From Sphingomonadales bacterium (lineage in GTDB: Bacteria; Pseudomonadota; Alphaproteobacteria; Sphingomonadales; Sphingomonadaceae), in contig JAGXGT010000005.1 in NCBI GenBank assembly GCA_024636595.1, forward strand, positions 1 through 19,696: a DNA stretch of 19,696 nt, read 5' to 3'. Shown piece by piece: positions 14,319 through 19,696 of the stretch (its first letter is position 1; every line of letters begins with the position of its first letter). The notes under the pieces are model-generated. The model was given only the letters and a program-made list of their open reading frames with translations, made no database searches and was not told where the DNA came from. Both the position numbers and the translations under genes were made by a program.

Positions 14319-16754
14319 ATGGCCGAAGATACTATTCCCCCGATTCTCGCCACCTGGTTCGCATCGCGCAATTGGGCGGTGCGGGAGCATCAGTGGGCGA
14401 TACTCGAGGCGGCGCGGGCCGGACGTCATGCCTTGCTGACGGCACCAACGGGTGCCGGCAAAACTCTGGCCGGGTTTTTGCCGACGCTGGTCGATCTGGT
14501 CGAACACACCAAGTTTTATGGGCTGCACACGCTCTATATCTCGCCGCTCAAGGCGCTCGCTGTGGATGTCCAGCGCAACCTGCTGACGCCGGTCGAGGAA
14601 ATGGGTCTGCCGATCACGATCGAGACCCGCAGCGGCGATACCCCGGCCAATCGCAAAGCGCGGCAGCGGGTCAAGCCGCCGCAGATATTGCTGACCACAC
14701 CGGAATCGCTCAATCTGCTGCTCAGCCAGCCGGAGAGCTTCACGCTGTTTGCCAATCTGAAACGGGTGGTGATCGACGAGGTCCACGCCTTTGCCACCGG
14801 CAAGCGCGGTGACCTGCTTGCGCTGTCGCTCGCACGGCTGCAGAAAATTGCACCGGACATGCGCCGCGCGGCGCTGTCGGCTACGGTGGCCGAGCCGGAT
14901 GATTTCCGCGCCTGGCTGGCGCCCTATGGCGATATCGATACCGTCACCCACGTGCTCGGCGCGGAAGGCGCGCCCGCTGACCTGTCGATCATGCTGCCGG
15001 AGACGCCGGAAGGCGATCCGATACGGGTACCGTGGTCGGGCCACGCCGGCGCCTATGCCATCCCGCAGGTGATGCAGCAGATCCGCAGCAACCGGATGAC
15101 TTTGATCTTCTGCAACACGCGTTTTCTGGCCGAGCTAACTTTCCAGAAGCTGTGGGACATCAACGACGAGACGCTGGCCATCGGCATCCATCACGGCAGC
15201 CTGTCGAAGGAGGCGCGGCGCAAGGTCGAGAACGCCATGGCGTCAGGGCAGATGCGGGCGCTGGTCTGCACCGCCTCGCTCGATCTCGGGGTCGACTGGG
15301 GCGACATTGATTGCGTGATCCAGATGGGCGCGCCGAAGGGATCGTCGCGCCTGCTCCAGCGGATTGGCCGGGCCAATCACCGGCTTGACGTGTCCTCGCA
15401 AGCATTGCTGGTGCCGGGCAACCGCTTTGAATATCTCGAAGCGCAGGCGGCGATGGATGCGGTGAACGAGGGTCGCCGCGACGGCGAGCCGTTTCGCGCC
15501 GGCGGGCTGGATGTGCTGGCCCAGCATGTGATGAGCTGCGCCTGCGCCGCGCCGTTTCAGGAGGATGACCTGCTCGACGAGGTGCAGTCCGCCCTGCCCT
15601 ATAGCGCCCTGAACAAGGAACAGTTCGAGCGCGTGCTGAATTTCACCCGGGATGGCGGTTATGCGCTCAAGGCCTATGACAAGTTCAAACGCCTGCGCCG
15701 GGATGCGCAGGGCACCTGGAGTCTGACCCACCCTAAATTTGCCGCCCAGCACCGGCTCAACGCCGGGATCATCGTCGATGCGGCGATGATGACCGTGCGC
15801 TTCAAGAACGGCCGCAGCCTCGGTAAGGTCGAGGAAGGTTTTGCCGCCATGCTGTCGGTCGGCGACACGTTTTTCTTCGCCGGGCTGAGCCTCGAGATGA
15901 TCAAGATGGACAGCAGCGACGTGATCGTCCGGGCGTCCAAGAAAGCCGCGATGATCCCGAGCTATATGGGCGCGAGACTGCCGCTGACCACGCATCTGTC
16001 GGACCGGGTGCGCGGCTTTCTGACCGACCGCGCGGGTTGGGCCCGCTTTCCAGATGATGTCCGCGAATGGCTGGAGATGCAGGATTTCCGCTCGACCATG
16101 CCGGAGCCCGGCCAGTTGCTGGTCGAGACTTTTTCGCACAAGAATCTGCACTATATGGTCGCCTACAGCTTTGAAGGCTGGAACGCGCACCAGTCACTTG
16201 GCATGCTGCTGACCCGGCGGATGGAGGATCGCGGCCTCAAGCCGGTCGGCTTTGTCGCCAATGACTATGCGCTCGCCTGTTATAGTGTGGAACCAGTCAC
16301 CGATCCCGGACCTTTGTTCAGCGCCGACATATTGGAGGACGAATTTTTCGACTGGGTCGAAGGATCGAATCTGCTGAAACGCGCTTTCCGCGAAGTAGCA
16401 GTGATCAGCGGTCTGGTCGAGCGGCAGCATCCGGGCAAGCGCAAGACGGGCAAGCAGGTGACGTTCTCAACCGATCTGATTTTTGACGTGCTGCGTAAAT
16501 ATGAGCCAGACCATCTGTTGATGCAGGCCGCCTGGGCCGACGCGAGGGCGCGGATGACCGATGTCGGGCGCCTTGGTGACCTGCTCGACCGTGCTGCGGG
16601 ATCGATGATTCATGTCGATCTGGACCGGGTCAGCCCGCTCGCGGTGCCGGTCCTGGTGATGATCGGGCGCGAACATGTCGCCCAGGGCGCGACCGACGAT
16701 GCGCTGCTGATCGAGGCCGAATCGCTGATCAACGAAGCGATGAAGATGGACTAG
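14319..16754 (+). CDS. Ligase-associated DEXH-box helicase (Lhr-like)
   Basis: An 811-residue superfamily 2 helicase close to the 'ligase-associated DNA damage response DEXH helicase' family (TIGR04121-like), a relative of Lhr-core. Helicase core: Walker A in APTGAGKT (K48), YISPLKALAVD near 73-83, TTPESLNLLL near 126, D153-E-V-H156, S187-A-T189, IFCNTR near 263, the HHGSLSK stretch near 291, and Q347-R-I-G-R-A. A winged-helix/Lhr C-terminal part follows (LDVLAQHVMSCA near 395; FVANDYALACYS and DILEDEFFDW near 665-705). In many bacteria it is encoded with a DNA ligase, an MBL exonuclease and PdeM; none of these is seen beside it here. The ribosome site is weak. It is full length and apparently intact. 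Confidence 0.92.
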   Translation: MAEDTIPPILATWFASRNWAVREHQWAILEAARAGRHALLTAPTGAGKTLAGFLPTLVDLVEHTKFYGLHTLYISPLKALAVDVQRNLLTPVEEMGLPITIETRSGDTPANRKARQRVKPPQILLTTPESLNLLLSQPESFTLFANLKRVVIDEVHAFATGKRGDLLALSLARLQKIAPDMRRAALSATVAEPDDFRAWLAPYGDIDTVTHVLGAEGAPADLSIMLPETPEGDPIRVPWSGHAGAYAIPQVMQQIRSNRMTLIFCNTRFLAELTFQKLWDINDETLAIGIHHGSLSKEARRKVENAMASGQMRALVCTASLDLGVDWGDIDCVIQMGAPKGSSRLLQRIGRANHRLDVSSQALLVPGNRFEYLEAQAAMDAVNEGRRDGEPFRAGGLDVLAQHVMSCACAAPFQEDDLLDEVQSALPYSALNKEQFERVLNFTRDGGYALKAYDKFKRLRRDAQGTWSLTHPKFAAQHRLNAGIIVDAAMMTVRFKNGRSLGKVEEGFAAMLSVGDTFFFAGLSLEMIKMDSSDVIVRASKKAAMIPSYMGARLPLTTHLSDRVRGFLTDRAGWARFPDDVREWLEMQDFRSTMPEPGQLLVETFSHKNLHYMVAYSFEGWNAHQSLGMLLTRRMEDRGLKPVGFVANDYALACYSVEPVTDPGPLFSADILEDEFFDWVEGSNLLKRAFREVAVISGLVERQHPGKRKTGKQVTFSTDLIFDVLRKYEPDHLLMQAAWADARARMTDVGRLGDLLDRAAGSMIHVDLDRVSPLAVPVLVMIGREHVAQGATDDALLIEAESLINEAMKMD

Positions 16755-16826
16755 GACAAAGCGCTACACCGCCTGACATTAGGAACTATCGGGTTTTAGG
16801 CGTAGAATGGCAAAATAGCCTGTCCG

Positions 16827-17765
16827 ATGCCGTTATATCCTGCCTTTGCGTCGCTGTTCGCGGCCCAGCTTGCGGCACCAATGCCGGTGGAGCCGGAGAC
16901 CGAAGCGACTATTGCCGACCGCCTGCCGGACCAGTTCATCCAGACTGACGCAGAACAGATTGCGATTGAGCAGGACAGGCTCAAACGAATGACCGTCTCG
17001 GTCCGGATCGACAAGGGCGGGCCTTATGCCTTCATTATCGATACGGCATCCCAGCGGACGATCCTTTCCACGGAAATTGCTGACGCGCTGGCGCTCGATA
17101 TCGAGGATGAAGTCACGATTGTGGCACTCGCCGGCAGCACCGTCGTGCAGACCGTCTTTGTCCCAAGCCTGACCCTTGGCAAACGGAGCTATGACGGACT
17201 GGTCTCGCCGACCTTCCGTTCCACCAACATCGGTGCCGACGGGGTGCTCGGTCTCGACAGCCTTCAGGGACAGCGGATCCTGTTCGATTTTCTCGCGCGC
17301 AATATTTCCGTCGAGGACACCAGCGAGCCGCTGAAAAGCCGGTCACGCCGCGAAATCGTGGTGACGGCAAGACGGCGTTCCGGACAGCTGATCTTCACCA
17401 ACGCCACGATCGCCGGGGTCAAGACCAGCGTGATCATCGACACCGGCGGCGAACTTTCGATCGGCAACAAGGCGCTGCAGAGACGCTTGCGCCTGAAATC
17501 GTCGGCGATGGTGCAAACCAGTCTCGTCGATGTCACCGGCCGCTCGGTCCAGGCCGATTACGGCATCGCCGAGGAATTGCTGATCGGTCGCGCCCGCTTT
17601 GGTATCATCCCCATCGCTTTCGCCGATATTGCGCCGTTCAAGGCCCTGAAGCTGGACAAGAAACCGGCGCTATTTCTGGGCATGGATGCGCTGCGCAAAT
17701 TTGATCGGGTGGCAATCGATTTTGCCAATCGGAAGATCTATTTTCTGATTCCGAAGGAGGCTTGA
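16827..17765 (+). CDS. Double retropepsin-like aspartyl protease, paralogue 1
   Basis: A 312-residue protein with a likely N-terminal signal segment (LYPAFASLFAAQLAAPMP) and two retropepsin-like domains. Domain 1 has FIIDTASQRTILS, with D72-T73-A74 in place of DTG, then GADGVLGLDSLQGQRILFD near 136-154. Domain 2 has VIIDTGGELSIGN (D205-T206-G207) and a flap-like GMDALRKFDRVAID region near its end. Between them lies the conserved RREIVVTARRRSGQL. Retropepsins normally work as homodimers with one Asp per chain; two in one chain would allow a pepsin-like intramolecular pair (inference). Probably periplasmic or exported. ATG 16827 lacks a good Shine-Dalgarno. It begins 72 nt after the helicase. 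Paralogue 2 follows. Confidence 0.82.
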   Translation: MPLYPAFASLFAAQLAAPMPVEPETEATIADRLPDQFIQTDAEQIAIEQDRLKRMTVSVRIDKGGPYAFIIDTASQRTILSTEIADALALDIEDEVTIVALAGSTVVQTVFVPSLTLGKRSYDGLVSPTFRSTNIGADGVLGLDSLQGQRILFDFLARNISVEDTSEPLKSRSRREIVVTARRRSGQLIFTNATIAGVKTSVIIDTGGELSIGNKALQRRLRLKSSAMVQTSLVDVTGRSVQADYGIAEELLIGRARFGIIPIAFADIAPFKALKLDKKPALFLGMDALRKFDRVAIDFANRKIYFLIPKEA

Positions 17766-17808
17766 TATGGTCGTTGGTCGAGACAGGGCGTCGGTCCGTG
17801 ATATCGGT

Positions 17809-17837
17809 CTGGCAATTTCGGGACGCGAAACTATGCT
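17809..17837 (+). promoter_or_regulatory. Candidate promoter of aspartyl protease paralogue 2
   Basis: CTGGCA (17809-17814) and TATGCT (17832-17837) are spaced by exactly 17 nt, each matching 4 of 6 bases of the sigma-70 consensus. The spacer holds an inverted repeat TTTCG-N5-CGAAA (17816-17830), a possible operator. The start codon is 33 nt downstream. Confidence 0.4.
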
Positions 17838-17870
17838 ATCGTTATCGGGGAAAACCGCACGGGAGAGTTT

Positions 17871-18842
17871 ATGTCTGCATTTTTGACCAGCATGCCAGCC
17901 GTTCTGGCCTCCGTTCTGGCGATGGCTTACCCCGTGCCCTTCGGCCAGCCGGTCGAGCCGGGCAACAGGATTAATCCCAAAGGTGAAATTGTCGATCTTG
18001 ACGAAGACCGCGCCACGCGGATGACCGTCCCGGTCAGCATCGAGGGCAAGGGTCCGTTTTCCTTCGTGATCGACACCGGTGCCGAACGGACGGTGATATC
18101 GAGCCAGATTGCCAAAAGATTGCTGCTGGAAGGCGAAGAACCAGCGCAACTGATGAGCATCGCCGGCACCAGCATGGTCAATATGGTCTATGTGCCCCGT
18201 CTAACCCTGGGCAGCAAAAACTATGACGGTCTGATTTCGCCCGTTTTGGCCGCCCGCCACATCGGTGCAGATGGCATATTGGGCCTCGACGGGTTGCAGG
18301 ACCAGCGCATTTTGTTCGATTTTGTCGCCAATCAAATTATTATCGAAGATGCTGAAGAAGCGCGCAGCCGGCGAAGATCACGGGAAATCGTGGTGACCGC
18401 CAAGCGGCGATCCGGGCAGCTGAATTTCACCGATGCGACGATTGCCGGGGTCAAGGTCAATGTTATCGTCGATACCGGTGCGCAGGTTTCCATCGCTAAC
18501 AAAATATTGCAAAAACGCTTGCTCAGACGAGCGAAAGAGCTGGGAGATGATAATCTGTTGATCGCTGTCACCGGCGAGACCTTGGGAGTAGAATTTGGCA
18601 GGTTGCGAGAATTTCGTATCGGTCGCGCCCGCTTTGCCAGCCTGCTGGTGGCCTTCGCCGATGCACCGCCGTTCGAGCGCTTCGGTCTGGCCGACAAGCC
18701 AACCCTGCTGATGGGCATGGACGTGCTGCGCAAATTTGATCAGGTCGCGATCGACTTTCCCAACCGGAAGATTCATTTCCTGACCCCGAAAAATACTCCG
18801 CTCCACATCGACAATCCAACAGGCACCCGGATTAGATCCTGA
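17871..18842 (+). CDS. Double retropepsin-like aspartyl protease, paralogue 2
   Basis: A 323-residue paralogue of the preceding gene, alike over nearly its whole length and clearly a tandem duplication. It has a hydrophobic N-terminus (FLTSMPAVLASVLAMAYP), consistent with a signal peptide. Domain 1 has VIDTGAERTVIS (D68-T69-G70), followed by GADGILGLDGLQDQRILFD. Domain 2 has VIVDTGAQVSIAN (D201-T202-G203) and GMDVLRKFDQVAID. Here both motifs are canonical DTG, unlike the DTA in domain 1 of paralogue 1. The linker RREIVVTAKRRSGQL is nearly the same in both. GGGAGAG sits just before ATG 17871. It likely has its own promoter in the 105-nt gap. Substrates are unknown. Confidence 0.85.
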   Translation: MSAFLTSMPAVLASVLAMAYPVPFGQPVEPGNRINPKGEIVDLDEDRATRMTVPVSIEGKGPFSFVIDTGAERTVISSQIAKRLLLEGEEPAQLMSIAGTSMVNMVYVPRLTLGSKNYDGLISPVLAARHIGADGILGLDGLQDQRILFDFVANQIIIEDAEEARSRRRSREIVVTAKRRSGQLNFTDATIAGVKVNVIVDTGAQVSIANKILQKRLLRRAKELGDDNLLIAVTGETLGVEFGRLREFRIGRARFASLLVAFADAPPFERFGLADKPTLLMGMDVLRKFDQVAIDFPNRKIHFLTPKNTPLHIDNPTGTRIRS

Positions 18843-19061
18843 CTGGAGAGCTTGGCGGCCTCGGACATGCGGTAGCAAACTGATCGCATCACCTCGATCA
18901 ACCCCCTCTTTCCTACAGCTTGCCCTTTCTGATAAGCTGGCAACATGACTCTGCGACATCATCATCTGTCTTGTGTGCACATGCCTGCATCTGGCTTGGA
19001 TGCCCCTGGTATCGAAGATGCGTATGCCATGAACAACAAGGGGTTGAACCTATCTCAAAAT

Positions 19062-19088
19062 AGCCGGTGTCGGCAGCCACCGGTTTTT
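19062..19088. terminator. Near-symmetrical intrinsic terminator between convergent genes
   Basis: CCGGTG (19064-19069) and CACCGG (19078-19083) form a 6-bp GC-rich stem with an 8-nt loop, followed by TTTTT on the plus strand. On the minus strand the stem is followed by CTATTTTG, so it may also stop transcription from the GST side. It is the clearest terminator in the window. Confidence 0.72.
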
Positions 19089-19100
19089 CTGCGTTAGGGG

Positions 19101-19118
19101 GTGTGACCCGTGTGACCC
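19101..19118. repeat. Tandem 9-bp direct repeat GTGTGACCC
   Basis: Two head-to-tail perfect copies of GTGTGACCC lie 13 nt downstream of the terminator T-run. No further copies were noticed in the window. It may be part of an interspersed intergenic repeat or a regulator site, but this cannot be decided from one locus. Confidence 0.6.
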
Positions 19119-19217
19119 TCCCTTCATCTTTTCGTTTATAAATCTTGTCGAAGATGGGATCAGGGCGACTGCTGTATGACGCGCGATAGCAGCTGGCACC
19201 AATAGCTTCTTGAACTA

Positions 19218-19661
19218 CTATCCAGCGGGTTCCAGACTGAACACGGGTTCCATATCGCCGCCTTGCCACTGCGGGTATTTTTGCATGGTCGTGGCAAACA
19301 AAGGCGACGCGAGATGGCCGGCCAGCCATTGCTGCAAGGCCGGTAGCGGCAATTCGTCGAACCAGTTGCGGTCATTATTGGCGAACTGGCGGACAAAGGG
19401 GAATATCGCGTGGTCGGCTAGGCTTGGCTGCGCGCCCATCAGCTGTCCCGATGCCTGCAGCAGACCATCGAGCTTCTCAAGAAAGACCAGTCCGGCGGCG
19501 CGGTGGTCCAGCGGGTCGACATTGTCGTAGCGGACGGGATATTTGTAGCGGTCGAGATTATATTTGAACGGACCATCAGCTTCCGCGATCAATTCCGTCT
19601 CGGCAACGCTTCCCTGCAGCCAGTTGGCCGGGTCATTGCGTTCCAACGCCCAGTGCATGAT
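19218..19661 (-). CDS. Glutathione S-transferase family protein (5' end missing)
   Basis: The C-terminal 147 residues of a GST-like protein. The visible part begins IMHWALERNDPANWLQG, the end of the thioredoxin-like N-domain, and continues into the all-helical C-domain with LVFLEKLDGLLQASGQ and PSLADHAIFPFVRQFA; the SLADHAIFPF stretch matches the conserved N-capping/hydrophobic staple region of GSTs. The glutathione-binding N-terminal part, roughly the first 60 residues, is absent because the contig ends at 19661. The methionine encoded at 19674-19676, with YKRQ after it, comes from adapter sequence and is not a real start. The native start lies off the contig. It is convergent with the protease genes. 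Confidence 0.85.
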   Translation of the reverse strand: MMHWALERNDPANWLQGSVAETELIAEADGPFKYNLDRYKYPVRYDNVDPLDHRAAGLVFLEKLDGLLQASGQLMGAQPSLADHAIFPFVRQFANNDRNWFDELPLPALQQWLAGHLASPLFATTMQKYPQWQGGDMEPVFSLEPAG

Positions 19662-19694
19662 CTGTCTCTTATACACATCTGACGCTGCCGACGA
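19662..19694. other. Nextera transposase adapter read-through (artefact)
   Basis: The 19-bp mosaic-end sequence CTGTCTCTTATACACATCT (19662-19680) is followed by GACGCTGCCGACGA (19681-19694), the reverse complement of the Nextera read-1 adapter. Two further bases (TA) end the contig. This is untrimmed library sequence and should not be annotated as genome. Confidence 0.99.
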
Positions 19695-19696
19695 TA

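Larger units (their letters stand above)
18843..19217. other. Convergent intergenic region between protease 2 and GST
   Basis: 375 nt between two gene 3' ends. It holds a strong terminator (19062-19088) and a tandem 9-bp repeat (19101-19118). I find no credible protein gene: a 50-codon plus-strand frame at 18945-19097 runs through the terminator hairpin, and the minus-strand frame is unlike any known family. The distance from the protease stop to the hairpin (about 220 nt) leaves room for a long 3' UTR or a small RNA ending at the terminator. Confidence 0.5.

Noticed and set aside
15243..16190. Minus-strand open frame of 315 codons inside the helicase gene
   Set aside because: It is a shadow frame of a GC-rich coding region; the helicase motifs run through the whole interval on the other strand.
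16773..16808. Promoter between helicase and protease 1 (CTGACA ... TAGAAT)
   Set aside because: The spacing between the two boxes is 24 nt, too long for a sigma-70 promoter, and no better pair is visible.
18945..19097. 50-codon plus-strand frame in the convergent gap
   Set aside because: No clear Shine-Dalgarno, its last codons form the terminator hairpin, and composition (HHH, CRQPP) is not protein-like.
18913..19329. 138-codon minus-strand frame across the gap and the GST 3' end
   Set aside because: It overlaps the GST coding region in another frame, crosses the terminator, and matches no family.
19662..19676. MYKRQ as the natural start of the GST
   Set aside because: These codons are entirely adapter sequence; the pattern is a well-known assembly artefact.

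Overview
The window looks like part of a draft contig from an alphaproteobacterium, most likely Sphingomonadales (Sphingopyxis/Sphingorhabdus-like). That placement is inferred from gene content and protein character: DivK, MipZ, DUF3572, the RidA–GDPD–FemAB-like run, a ligase-associated DEXH helicase, moderate-to-high GC and short intergenic gaps. I see no rRNA, tRNA, CRISPR array, insertion sequence or prophage gene. The last 35 bases are not biological: positions 19662-19694 are the Nextera transposase read-through adapter, so the contig really ends at 19661, inside a glutathione S-transferase gene.

Left part (1-4240). A DivK-type response regulator runs off the left edge on the minus strand. 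Divergent to it is a compact plus-strand set: DUF3572 protein, HAD-like phosphatase, RidA-family protein, glycerophosphodiester phosphodiesterase and a FemAB/GNAT-like protein (PF04339 type), with start/stop overlaps or gaps of 14 nt or less. It meets a small minus-strand Sel1-repeat gene head-on. That gene's upstream region holds two TTAACCAT-type half-sites, a CtrA-like signature and only a candidate.

Middle (4241-8590). panC (minus, with its own terminator) and mipZ (plus) diverge. mipZ is followed at once by a membrane-anchored J-domain protein and then by algC-type phosphomannomutase/phosphoglucomutase. Facing algC are two previously easy-to-miss genes on the minus strand, 40 and 39 codons long. 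They encode mutually homologous hydrophobic microproteins, each with its own Shine-Dalgarno sequence.

Right part (8590-19661). A plus-strand run encodes a MAPEG membrane protein, a D-aminoacylase-like amidohydrolase, a DUF1801 protein and a histone-deacetylase/acetylpolyamine-amidohydrolase-like enzyme. A minus-strand AI-2E-family membrane protein follows. Divergent from it are a metallo-beta-lactamase-fold hydrolase with a changed metal motif, an Lhr-like ligase-associated helicase, and two tandem paralogous exported proteins that each carry two retropepsin-like domains. A near-symmetrical terminator separates these from the truncated GST.

No single defence or secretion system is visible. 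The most distinctive items are the paired microproteins, the tandem double-retropepsin proteins, the helicase seen without its usual ligase/nuclease partners, and the adapter artefact that creates a false MYKRQ protein start.
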